Shown here: piece after piece, positions 1-6,580 of the stretch
How the letters are laid out: every line of letters begins with the position of its first letter
Numbering within the stretch: the stretch's first letter is position 1
From: an uncultured bacterium
GTDB lineage: Bacteria > Bacillota > Clostridia > Christensenellales > Borkfalkiaceae
DNA length: 9,613 bases
Direction: 5' to 3'
Assembly (NCBI GenBank): GCA_934871445.1
Contig: CAKXBD010000047.1
Span: 4,198-13,810 of the forward strand
Translations under genes and position numbers: made by a program
The notes under the pieces: generated by a model
Seen by the model: the letters and a program-made list of their open reading frames with translations, nothing else
The model's database searches: none
Told to the model about the DNA's origin: nothing

Positions 1-192
1 TTCTTTCGCCGCCGCATCGGGCAGACATAAAAAGACAATGTCCGCACGATTGATACAGTCTTTTCTCGCCTCCGTATCTTTGCGCAACTCTTCGGGGAGA
101 ACGATAAGCTCGATATCATTTCGAACGGAAAGTCTGTCATATATTTGCAGTCCCGTAGTGCCTTCCCGTCCGTCGATAAATACTTTATACAT
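1..192 (-). CDS. argC: N-acetyl-gamma-glutamyl-phosphate reductase, type 2, N-terminal part (cut by window edge)
   Basis: The first 64 residues read MYKVFIDGREGTTGLQIYDR, then an acidic/basic stretch, then DIVFLCLPDAAAKE at the edge. The GxxGTTGLQI nucleotide-binding turn after a short first strand, with LCLPD about 45 residues later, is typical of the short (type 2, about 310 aa) form of ArgC. This enzyme makes N-acetylglutamate semialdehyde with NADPH in cytosolic arginine synthesis. The gene lies downstream of argG on the same strand (84-nt gap), so an arginine operon is likely, with further arg genes expected beyond position 1. Start choice: the ATG at 192 fits the family N-terminus. An in-frame ATG at 213 would add MTQTVEI, but its AGGA lies directly against the ATG. 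Neither start has an ideal ribosome binding site. Only about a fifth of the protein is visible, so intactness cannot be judged. Confidence 0.85.
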   Translation of the reverse strand, partial: MYKVFIDGREGTTGLQIYDRLSVRNDIELIVLPEELRKDTEARKDCINRADIVFLCLPDAAAKE

Positions 193-230
193 AATTTCAA
201 CCGTTTGCGTCATTCCTTCGCATAAAGCGT

Positions 231-257
231 TCGGGCGCAAAAAACAAATGCGCCCGA
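231..257. other. Perfect 9-bp inverted repeat between argG and argC
   Basis: The arms TCGGGCGCA (231-239) and TGCGCCCGA (249-257) are perfectly complementary around a 9-nt A-rich loop. No T-run follows on either strand, so it is not a typical rho-independent terminator. On the minus-strand transcript it sits between the argG stop and the argC start. It could act as an mRNA-stability or partial-attenuation hairpin, which is inference. Confidence 0.6.
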
Positions 258-276
258 CTGATAAATCTGATTTACC

Positions 277-1506
277 TTACTTCAACTTCTTCGCGTCGAG
301 AAGCGCCTTTACCTTAATGGGCAGACCGAAAAGATTGATGAACCCTTCCGCATCGTTCTGATGATAAGCGCCGCCGTCGTCGTCGAACGTGGCAATCGCT
401 TCGCTGTAAAGGGAATGAGGCGAGGTGATTCCCGCATTCATGGCGTTGCCCTTATAAATTTTCAGCTTTACGTCTCCCGTGACCGTCTTCTGCGTTTCGG
501 TAACAAAAGCGCTCAAAGCCTCCCTCAAAGGCGTAAACCATTGACCGTCATAGACGATTTCTCCGAATTTCAAGGCGATCATCTGTTTATAATGTATCGT
601 CGCCTTATCGAGACAGATAGATTCGAGCAATTCGTGAGCCGTATACAGAATCGTTCCGCCCGGAGTTTCATATACACCGCGGGATTTCATACCCACAAGA
701 CGATTTTCCACCATATCGCAGAGCCCTACGCCGTTTTCCCCGCCGATTTTATTCAACTTCTCGATGAGCGAAACGCTGTCCATCTCCTTTCCGTCGACGG
801 CCGTAGGAATACCTTTTTCAAAATGAATGGTAATATAAGTAGGTTTATCGGGAGCAGCCCAAGGGGATACTCCGAGTTCGCAAATTTTATCGTAATCGGG
901 TTCGTTAGCGGGATCTTCGAGGTCGAGGCCTTCATGCGAAAGATGCCAAAGATTCTTATCTTTGGAATAATTGGTTTCGCGCGTAATCTTCAAAGGAATA
1001 TCGTGTGCTTCCGCATAAGCGATTTCTTCTTCGCGGCTCTTGATATTCCAAATTCTCCAAGGCGCAATAATCTTCATTTCGGGCGCAAAAGCCTTAATGG
1101 TCAGTTCAAAGCGAACCTGATCGTTTCCCTTTCCCGTACAGCCGTGACAAATTGCATCCGCGCCCTCTTTCTTGGCAATCTCCACGAGTCTTTTCGCAAT
1201 GACAGGGCGCGCAAAGGAAGTGCCGAGAAGATATTTATCTTCATATTTTGCTCCGGCCTGAACGGTAGGATAAATATAATCCTCGATAAATTCTTTCTTC
1301 AAATCTTCTATGTACAATTTGGAGGCACCCGTCTTGATTGCCTTTTCTTCCAGCCCTTCCAATTCCGATTCCTGTCCGACGTCCGCGGAAACCGCGATGA
1401 TTTCGGGATTCCCGTAATTCTCTTTCAGCCAAGGAATGATGATGGACGTGTCGAGTCCGCCCGAGTACGCAAGAACGATTTTCTTAAAGGTTTCTTTCTT
1501 TTCCAT
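277..1506 (-). CDS. argG: Argininosuccinate synthase
   Basis: This 409-residue protein condenses citrulline and aspartate, using ATP, to argininosuccinate in the cytosol. That is the penultimate step of arginine synthesis. The N-terminal ATP-pyrophosphatase loop AYSGGLDTS is at residues 13-21. Other family blocks are CHGCTGKGNDQVRFE in the middle of the nucleotide-binding domain, APWRIWNI, the ETNYSKDKNLWHLSHEG block, and the C-terminal GMKSRGVYETPGG segment. The length matches the usual 400-410 residue bacterial form, and no key motif is missing. The ATG at 1506 is preceded by GGAG (1515-1518) at 8 nt spacing, and a strong promoter lies just upstream (1565-1593). argC follows on the same strand. 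A long open frame on the opposite strand covers the whole gene but encodes no recognisable protein. Confidence 0.97.
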   Translation of the reverse strand: MEKKETFKKIVLAYSGGLDTSIIIPWLKENYGNPEIIAVSADVGQESELEGLEEKAIKTGASKLYIEDLKKEFIEDYIYPTVQAGAKYEDKYLLGTSFARPVIAKRLVEIAKKEGADAICHGCTGKGNDQVRFELTIKAFAPEMKIIAPWRIWNIKSREEEIAYAEAHDIPLKITRETNYSKDKNLWHLSHEGLDLEDPANEPDYDKICELGVSPWAAPDKPTYITIHFEKGIPTAVDGKEMDSVSLIEKLNKIGGENGVGLCDMVENRLVGMKSRGVYETPGGTILYTAHELLESICLDKATIHYKQMIALKFGEIVYDGQWFTPLREALSAFVTETQKTVTGDVKLKIYKGNAMNAGITSPHSLYSEAIATFDDDGGAYHQNDAEGFINLFGLPIKVKALLDAKKLK

Positions 1507-1564
1507 AAGTTTATCTCCATGACCGCGACCGTTTCAAACAGCCGCATTTGATTTATCGCGATTT

Positions 1565-1593
1565 ATTATACTATCCGAATTTCTTCCCGTCAA
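1565..1593 (-). promoter_or_regulatory. Sigma-A promoter of argG
   Basis: On the minus strand, TTGACG (1588-1593) is followed by a 17-bp spacer and a perfect TATAAT (1565-1570). The predicted start is near 1558, giving a leader of about 50 nt. The palindrome ATCGCGAT (1555-1562) covers the predicted start, and an 11-bp palindrome GTAAATTTTAC (1594-1604) abuts the -35 box. Either could be an operator. An ARG-box-like stretch at 1643-1657 (TGTAT, 5 bp, ATTCT) is too loose in such AT-rich DNA to call an ArgR site. Confidence 0.85.
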
Positions 1594-1707
1594 GTAAATT
1601 TTACCCGTTTTTTGATTTTTTATAAATTATTTTGCTGATTATAGAATATTTTATACATTTTTCAATGCTTATACTGAATAAATGAATATATTCTTTCTAA
1701 AACCTGT

Positions 1708-2454
1708 CTAATCGAAAAAAAGAATTTCGGACTGAACGACCACTTCGTTCTTTTCGTTAAAGCCCTGAACGAGAAAAGCACCTTCTTCCGCAGGCTTGCG
1801 ATAAAAGCGAAGTTTGTCTCCCTCATGACACTGTCTCGAATAGCTGAGTGCAAATCCTTTGAGTTTTCGCGACGCAAGTTCGGCCACAGAAAAACAGTTA
1901 AAACAATAATCGGCATACCGAGTATTATTGACATGCATATTATGATCGTATTCCGAATTGGCGACGGTCATCTCAAAGCGAAGTTCCCCTTCTTCCGGGT
2001 TGAAAACAGGAAACTTCCATCGATTGATATCCAGTGCGCGCGTGGGATTATAAGTCGAATAGTCCTGATTTTCCAACAATTTCGATTGAAGAAGTTTTCC
2101 GCTTTTAATATCCGCCATACACCAGCGTGAGGTAGCGTTCATGTAAACGTCCCCCGCGGGAGATAAAATCTGATACTCTCTGCCGAACACCACATAAGAA
2201 GGAGGCGTCGGCCAAGTCTTGACGACTATATGCTCGCCCAAAGGAACGGGTTTCAGAAATTCGCAGCGGATATTCGTCAGCATGAACGCATATCCTCTCG
2301 GTTTAATAAATTCGTAACCGAAACCCAACTCGTCCGCACTGGAACAAGCAACCTCTTCAAGATACGCCAAAACCGCCGAGGGTTTAAGCTCGTCCTTGAA
2401 ATCCGTATCGCAATATTTTACATCGAATGTTTTAATATGTTCATATAATTCCAT
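1708..2454 (-). CDS. Acyl-ACP thioesterase (FatA/FatB-type double hot-dog fold)
   Basis: This 248-residue cytosolic protein is expected to hydrolyse acyl-ACP and release free fatty acids. The N-terminal hot-dog half (about residues 8-125) has CDTDFKDELKPSAVLAYLEE, LGFGYEFI and WPTPPSYVVFGREYQI. The C-terminal half has YDHNMHVNNTRYADY, which supplies the family's Asp170, Asn172 and His174. The usual catalytic Glu of the later Glu-Cys pair appears to be Gln208 here (SYSRQCHEGD), so activity or mechanism may differ. The ATG at 2454 begins MELYEHIKTFDVKY, as expected for the family. The open frame reaches 2520, but those 22 extra residues overlap the promoter and do not look like the family. There is no ribosome binding site: the -10 box ends 6 nt before the ATG, so a leaderless message is predicted. 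No clear terminator is seen before the argG promoter. It is divergent from the PadR gene. Confidence 0.9.
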   Translation of the reverse strand: MELYEHIKTFDVKYCDTDFKDELKPSAVLAYLEEVACSSADELGFGYEFIKPRGYAFMLTNIRCEFLKPVPLGEHIVVKTWPTPPSYVVFGREYQILSPAGDVYMNATSRWCMADIKSGKLLQSKLLENQDYSTYNPTRALDINRWKFPVFNPEEGELRFEMTVANSEYDHNMHVNNTRYADYCFNCFSVAELASRKLKGFALSYSRQCHEGDKLRFYRKPAEEGAFLVQGFNEKNEVVVQSEILFFD

Positions 2455-2460
2455 AAGAAT

Positions 2461-2489
2461 ATTATACACCGCGACGCACAAAAAGTCAA
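2461..2489 (-). promoter_or_regulatory. Sigma-A promoter placing transcription start at the thioesterase ATG
   Basis: On the minus strand, TTGACT (2484-2489), a 17-bp spacer and TATAAT (2461-2466) make a near-perfect promoter. Only six bases separate the -10 box from the ATG at 2454. The usual 6-7 nt from -10 to the start site puts +1 on or within a base or two of the initiating A. Confidence 0.8.
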
Positions 2490-2621
2490 CGAATGAACAG
2501 GACAATCCCCTGAAAAACAAAAAATCTGTTTCTAATAACGGGCTCTAATCTTTCCTTACATTAAAACGGTATATCAATAGCAAAAAATCCATGAAAAGAA
2601 AAAGTTTTTTGCAGATTTTTA

Positions 2622-2651
2622 TTGACTTATCGTATATATTTGTTGTATAAT
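2622..2651 (+). promoter_or_regulatory. Sigma-A promoter of the PadR coiled-coil gene
   Basis: TTGACT (2622-2627), an 18-bp AT-rich spacer and a perfect TATAAT (2646-2651). Transcription should begin near 2658, giving a leader of about 70 nt before the ATG at 2729. It points away from the thioesterase promoter, whose -35 box is about 130 bp to the left. Confidence 0.8.
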
Positions 2652-2658
2652 ACTATAT

Positions 2659-2691
2659 GTAAGATATTATTATATTACTTTATGAAGTAAT
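2659..2691. promoter_or_regulatory. Candidate operator: overlapping inverted repeats at the PadR gene transcription start
   Basis: A perfect 7-bp inverted repeat, ATTACTT (2674-2680) and AAGTAAT (2685-2691), has a 4-nt centre. It overlaps an imperfect 20-bp palindrome (2659-2678, GTAA...TTAC, 16 of 20 symmetric positions). The half-site GTAA/TTAC thus occurs three times just downstream of the predicted start. PadR-family regulators commonly bind palindromes in their own promoters, so autoregulation by the encoded winged helix is a reasonable inference. The region is AT-rich, which weakens the case. Confidence 0.4.
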
Positions 2692-2728
2692 CGATACTCT
2701 GTCACGCACACTTACAAAGGAGGAAACA

Positions 2729-4633
2729 ATGGCTCAGCAGGAAAAAACCCCGCTTAAAGACGAGATTCCTGACGAAGAATTTTCTTTGACAGGGGGCGCC
2801 GAAGAACAGGGAATTACAATCAGTTCCGATTTAATCCGCGGACATATCAATACAATTATTTTAAGAAGTCTGTACGATGGAGACAAATACGGATATGACA
2901 TTATAAACGAAATAGAAAAAAAGAGCGGCGGACTGTATACATTGAAACAGCCCACTCTTTACAGCGCCTTGAAACGTCTCGAATCGCTCCATTATGTCGA
3001 ATCCTATTACGGCGATTTCTCCAACGGCGGTAGGCGTAAATATTTCCGACTTACGGATAAAGGTAAGGAAATCACGGAAAAGAATCTTTCCGAATGGGAG
3101 TATTCGCGCACGATCATCGACAGCTTGATTTCCGACGGTAATGCTCATTACGATTTTTCTTTCATTACGGAAAAACAAAAGGAACTGATCGACATCAAAA
3201 AGATGCTTTCCGCTCGGGAATCCGCTTTGGAAGACGAAAGAAACGCGCTGAATAATTTGAAAAACGAATTGCAGCGCGAGCGTTCCCTCCTTTCTGTACA
3301 AAGTTCCTCTTTAAGCACGCAAAAATCCGATTTCAACGAATTGAAAGAAAAAATTCACGCGCAGAAGGAAGAATTGGAAGAAAAACAACGCACTTTGAGC
3401 GAAAAACAAGGGGAAATTGAAGCCAAAGAAATCGAACTCGATGAAAAAGAATATCAAATACGGGAAGCAAAAGCCGAATTGGAACGGCAGCGCGCAGAAA
3501 TCGAAAATCTGAAAGCTACCGTCGAGACTCAAAAAACAGAATTGGACGATAAAATCAGCGAACTCGACGAAGTTAAAGCCTCTACCGTTTCTCAAGCAGA
3601 CGAATTGGAAGAAAAACAATCCGAGCTCCGTATTTTGCAGGAGGAACTCGCGGGGAAACAAAACGCGCTTGTCACCCTTCAAAAAGAACTCGACGAAAAA
3701 CGCCTCGAACTCGAAGAATCTCAGAAAGCGTTGGCCGAAAGAGAAGAAGCGATCACTTCCGTTCAATCCTCCGCCGAGGAAAGGCAAAACGAATTGCTGG
3801 CTCGAACCGCTGCTCTCGAAGAGTCTGAAAGGCGACTTAAAGAAAAACAAACGGAAATCGAACGAGCCGAGGAGGAAATTCGAGCTCAAAGGGAACAAAT
3901 AGAAGAAAAAACCCTTTCCCTCGATTCTTTGAGGAACGAGCTCGACGAAAAGACCTCGGAAAATTATAATCTCCTCTCCCTCATTCGTTCCGAGCAGGAA
4001 AAGTTGGAAGAACAGAAAGTTCAGCTCGAAGCAAGGAAATCCGAACTGGAAAGCCGCCAAGAAGAAAGTGAAGAGCTTTCTCAAATCAAAGCGGAGCTCG
4101 AAGAGAAAAAATCAGATATTGCGGCTTTGAGAAAAGCATTATCCTCTCATGAGGAGGCAATGAATCTGTTAAAGACAGATCTCGAAAACAAGACCGCGGA
4201 ACACTACAATCGATCTGTTGAGCTTCGGGCACAACAAGCCCAGCTCGACGAACAGAAAGAAGCGTTGGAGGTCTCGCGGCGAGACCTTGCCGAAAAGGCG
4301 GCTGAGCTTGAAAATTTGAAAACACAGCTCGACGAAAAAGAGACGGATTTAGCCGTACGCGAACAAAAAATTGCCGAATTATCCGATTCCATGAAATCTT
4401 CGGAAGAAAACGTCTCTACCACCCTTTCCGAATTGGAATCACGGGAAGCGGCGCTCGCGGAAAAAGAATCTGCTTTTCAGCGCGAACGCGAAGAATATGA
4501 AATTCTTCGGACTCGTTGGGAAGAAGAAAAAGATACCTTCATTTCCGAAAAAGAAGCTTTTGAAGCGGAACAGCTTCAATTGGGACAAGCGCAGTCGGAA
4601 TTGAACGAAAAAGAGAAAGTTCTGCTCTCGTAA
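2729..4633 (+). CDS. PadR-type winged-helix protein with very long coiled coil
   Basis: 634 residues. After an acidic N-terminus, residues about 30-120 form a PadR-like winged helix: SLYDGDKYGYDIINEIEKKS, the recognition-helix region KQPTLYSALKRLESLHYVES, and the wing SNGGRRKYFRLTDKG. Residues about 145-634 are an almost unbroken Glu/Lys/Gln/Leu-rich coiled coil without cysteine and with few prolines. It contains an internal repeat offset by exactly 80 residues. There is no membrane segment or signal peptide. Ordinary PadR regulators are 100-200 residues with a short dimerising C-terminus, so this length is exceptional. AAAGGAGG (2716-2723) gives a perfect ribosome binding site. The frame ends at TAA 4631 and resumes after four in-frame TAA codons at 4655 in the next gene, which carries on the coiled coil to a membrane domain. 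It is therefore either the first gene of a pair or the front half of a split protein. It probably binds DNA; the target is unknown. Confidence 0.85.
   Translation: MAQQEKTPLKDEIPDEEFSLTGGAEEQGITISSDLIRGHINTIILRSLYDGDKYGYDIINEIEKKSGGLYTLKQPTLYSALKRLESLHYVESYYGDFSNGGRRKYFRLTDKGKEITEKNLSEWEYSRTIIDSLISDGNAHYDFSFITEKQKELIDIKKMLSARESALEDERNALNNLKNELQRERSLLSVQSSSLSTQKSDFNELKEKIHAQKEELEEKQRTLSEKQGEIEAKEIELDEKEYQIREAKAELERQRAEIENLKATVETQKTELDDKISELDEVKASTVSQADELEEKQSELRILQEELAGKQNALVTLQKELDEKRLELEESQKALAEREEAITSVQSSAEERQNELLARTAALEESERRLKEKQTEIERAEEEIRAQREQIEEKTLSLDSLRNELDEKTSENYNLLSLIRSEQEKLEEQKVQLEARKSELESRQEESEELSQIKAELEEKKSDIAALRKALSSHEEAMNLLKTDLENKTAEHYNRSVELRAQQAQLDEQKEALEVSRRDLAEKAAELENLKTQLDEKETDLAVREQKIAELSDSMKSSEENVSTTLSELESREAALAEKESAFQREREEYEILRTRWEEEKDTFISEKEAFEAEQLQLGQAQSELNEKEKVLLS
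3929..4297 (+). repeat. Internal 43-residue duplication in the coiled coil, 80-residue period
   Basis: Residues 401-443 and 481-523 of the PadR coiled-coil protein align without gaps. Both have Leu-x3-Leu-x2-KT-x-E-x-YN, then R, Q, LxEQK and LE at matching places, for about 16 identities in 43 by eye. The copies are encoded at 3929-4057 and 4169-4297. Coiled-coil composition bias inflates such similarity, but the KT-x-E-x-YN block is not explained by heptads alone. Confidence 0.5.
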
Positions 4634-4660
4634 CGTTAATCCTTTTAAACGTAAATGTCG
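4628..4660 (+). other. In-frame stop cluster splitting one coiled-coil reading frame, flanked by matched TCG codons
   Basis: In one frame the sequence reads TCG (4628), TAA (4631), CGT, TAA (4637), TCC, TTT, TAA (4646), ACG, TAA (4652), ATG (4655), TCG (4658), GAT. The frame before and after is identical: 4655 minus 2729 is 1926, or 642 codons. Both sides encode coiled coil. Joining the first TCG directly to the codon after the second gives a smooth KVLL-S-DFEEARKQF. The gap can form a weak 5-bp stem (4633-4637 with 4648-4652). No ribosome binding site precedes the ATG at 4655. Confidence 0.75.
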
Positions 4661-6046
4661 GATTTTGAAGAAGCTCGTAAACAGTTTGCCGAAAAGCAGA
4701 CAGAAATCGAACGCATAAATTATGAACTGACCGAAAAAGAATCCCAAATGGAAGAACGACTCCGAGTCATAGAAACGCAGAAAACGCAAACCGATACTTC
4801 TTCAGCGGATATTCAGCGTCAACGTGAAGAGCTTGCGGCTCGCCATGCCGAATTGATACGCGCGGGAGAACAACTGCAAAATGAATCGACCGCCCTTCGT
4901 CAACAACAAAAAGATATGGCGTCCAGGCAAGCCATTTACAATCAGCAGCAATTGGAATTTATGACGCAGAAAAATACGCTCGCCGCTCAACAGTTCGATT
5001 TTGCAGACCGACTGAGTTCCTATAATGCTCAAGTAAAACAGTTCAATGAAAATTTAGCGCGTTTTACGGAAGAAAAAAATTCCTTTCAAGTTCTGAAACA
5101 ACAATTAGAAAATGATAAATCGGAATTTGAAAAACAACAGGCTGCATTGGAAGAAAAAAAGTGCGATCTTGAAAAACAGCGTTCAGAGGACGAAAAGTTA
5201 CGTTTAGAGCAGGAGAAAAAGCAGCTTGAAGCCCTCGCGGCATTACAAGAAAAATCAGCGACAATTGACAAGCAGCTCTCTGAGCTCAAAGAGCGAGAAT
5301 TCGACCTCGAAAACAGAGAAAACGCCTTGAATGCCGCACGCAGAGAATTTAACGCCCGTCGTTATGCAGCGGCAGAAACGGCTTACGGTTATTCCGCTCC
5401 CTATGCAGCCCCCCCTGCCGGATATCCGAACAACGGATACGGAACCTCCGAATTCAGACCTTCAGAACCGTCCCCCAATCCGTCCTTTCCATCCGAAGAC
5501 ACAGCTTCAAAAATAGATTTCGGAGACCTCAAACAAAGAGCGAAAGCGGACGGTATTCAGATAAAGACGGCCGGGAGTATGGGTAGTAAAAACAGGTCGG
5601 CAGATAATAATTTTGCTCCTACGTTTAATAAAGGACTCACTTTATTCAAAGCAGCACTCATCATGTTCTGCATTGTTATTGCGGAAAGTCTGGTCATCTT
5701 TTTCTTAAGAGAGAAACTCGGAGTCTCCGGCCTCTATCCCGCCATCGGCTTCGCCGCAGGTTTCGCCGCTTTTTTAACCTGTACGATTTTATATGCCTGC
5801 GGTTATCGCCAACAGGCACGCAGAAGTAAGCACCCTTCTTATCTGCTTAATGCCTCCATTCTCTTTGTCATCGGAGTTATTGCGATAACGATGATTGCAG
5901 TTTACCTTAAAGCGGATCTTAAACAGCCGACAGAGCTGCTTGCTTATGTAATCCTGCCTGTTCTGTATCTCCTCAATTTAGTCTTTTTTGCGGTATTTTA
6001 TTATTTATTTACTCTCAGCGCTAAAAATTCCGCTTCGCAAAATTGA
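4655..6046 (+). CDS. Coiled-coil protein with C-terminal four-helix membrane domain
   Basis: 463 residues from the ATG at 4655. Residues 1 to about 235 continue the charged coiled coil of the preceding gene and include one cysteine (170). Residues 240-283 are a Tyr/Pro/Gly-rich linker (AYGYSAPYAAPPAGYPNNGY). Residues 286-314 hold a basic segment beginning KIDFGDLKQRAKADGIQIKT. Four hydrophobic helices follow at about 330-351, 359-383, 397-418 and 427-454, so the C-terminus is a membrane anchor. I recognise no family. No ribosome binding site precedes the ATG, and the frame is that of the upstream gene. Possible expression routes are reinitiation after the stop 21 nt upstream, readthrough or bypassing, or none if the locus is decayed. 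The second half shows no other stops, which argues against old decay. If joined to the upstream gene it would tether a DNA-binding PadR domain to the membrane. Confidence 0.75.
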   Translation: MSDFEEARKQFAEKQTEIERINYELTEKESQMEERLRVIETQKTQTDTSSADIQRQREELAARHAELIRAGEQLQNESTALRQQQKDMASRQAIYNQQQLEFMTQKNTLAAQQFDFADRLSSYNAQVKQFNENLARFTEEKNSFQVLKQQLENDKSEFEKQQAALEEKKCDLEKQRSEDEKLRLEQEKKQLEALAALQEKSATIDKQLSELKEREFDLENRENALNAARREFNARRYAAAETAYGYSAPYAAPPAGYPNNGYGTSEFRPSEPSPNPSFPSEDTASKIDFGDLKQRAKADGIQIKTAGSMGSKNRSADNNFAPTFNKGLTLFKAALIMFCIVIAESLVIFFLREKLGVSGLYPAIGFAAGFAAFLTCTILYACGYRQQARRSKHPSYLLNASILFVIGVIAITMIAVYLKADLKQPTELLAYVILPVLYLLNLVFFAVFYYLFTLSAKNSASQN

Positions 6047-6047
6047 T

Positions 6048-6093
6048 AAAATTAAAGCCTCTCGACAGACTTTCGTCGGGAGGCTTTAATTTT
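6048..6093. terminator. Bidirectional rho-independent terminator between convergent genes
   Basis: Fourteen perfectly paired bases (6048-6061 with 6080-6093), then a G-T pair and four more pairs (CGAC/GTCG), close an 8-nt loop. The stem is flanked by AAAATTAAAG on the left and CTTTAATTTT on the right. It can therefore end transcription of the coiled-coil gene (+) and of the HD gene (-). It overlaps the HD gene stop codon (6086-6088). Confidence 0.9.
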
Positions 6094-6562
6094 CGGCATT
6101 ACGCGGCTTTTTTACAGTCTCATGCGTCGCGCAATATTTATCGGCAAAACAGACCAACCAGCCTTCTTTGGAACGAGGCATCCACATCGGCGTTAACGGA
6201 TACATATGTGTACGGATAATATAATATACTTTATCGCTCACCCCAAAGATTTCGCGTGCATTTTTCGCCGCAAGCGCCGAATGACAAAGTCCGTGTAATC
6301 GTCCTTTACGTTTCCGAAGATGCCAATCATATAGATAAAAATCATGTAAAAACGCCCCTATAACCAATTCTTCTTCGTTTACCTTCCAACGCCAGCTGCG
6401 CGCAAGATATAAGCTGTAACAAGCCACGTTCAAACAATGTTCATAGGTGCTCACATCTCCATGCTGGATATATTTTTTCATTTGCCCTACTGCTTCGTGA
6501 CTGAGATATTGCCTCAGATATTCTCGAACAAAAACTTCGTATTGCCTATACTTTTCCATCAT
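6086..6562 (-). CDS. Small HD-domain protein (putative metal-dependent phosphohydrolase)
   Basis: 158 residues from the ATG at 6562, chosen because GGAG (6569-6572) lies 6 nt upstream. The frame is open to 6625, but the extra residues cover the parS-like palindrome and have no ribosome binding site. Visible ligands follow the HD pattern: His42 (YEHCLNVACYS), His73-Asp74 (GAFLHDFYLYDWH), His94 (LCHSA), His119 (IIRTHMYP) and Asp141 (CFADKYCA). The extra two histidines are those expected for a two-metal HD site. Such proteins hydrolyse phosphate esters or nucleotides; the substrate cannot be inferred. The protein is soluble, without a membrane segment. It follows the Lrp gene by 97 nt on the same strand with no promoter I can see in between, so cotranscription is likely. 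It ends inside the shared terminator. Confidence 0.85.
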   Translation of the reverse strand: MMEKYRQYEVFVREYLRQYLSHEAVGQMKKYIQHGDVSTYEHCLNVACYSLYLARSWRWKVNEEELVIGAFLHDFYLYDWHLRKRKGRLHGLCHSALAAKNAREIFGVSDKVYYIIRTHMYPLTPMWMPRSKEGWLVCFADKYCATHETVKKPRNAEN

Positions 6563-6580
6563 CTTTTTCTCCGCATTTTT

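Noticed and set aside
361..1551. A 396-codon open frame on the plus strand covering argG
   Set aside because: It is antisense to a clear argG, has no ribosome binding site or recognisable domain, and is explained by the codon use of argG.
1643..1657. ARG-box-like sequence upstream of argG
   Set aside because: Half-site spacing is off by one and one base mismatches in very AT-rich DNA. It is also about 50 bp upstream of the -35 box, so chance is as likely.
1684..1693. Palindrome GAATATATTC near the end of the thioesterase gene
   Set aside because: A short AT-rich palindrome expected by chance, with no promoter close by.
3311..4084. Long minus-strand frames (Phe/Leu-rich) opposite the coiled-coil genes
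   Set aside because: They mirror Glu/Lys-rich codons (GAA/AAA read as TTC/TTT). No start signals or family features are present.
4631..4654. Reassigned stop codon (TAA read as an amino acid)
   Set aside because: argG, the HD gene and the zinc-ribbon gene all end in TAA at family-consistent lengths, so TAA is a normal stop here.
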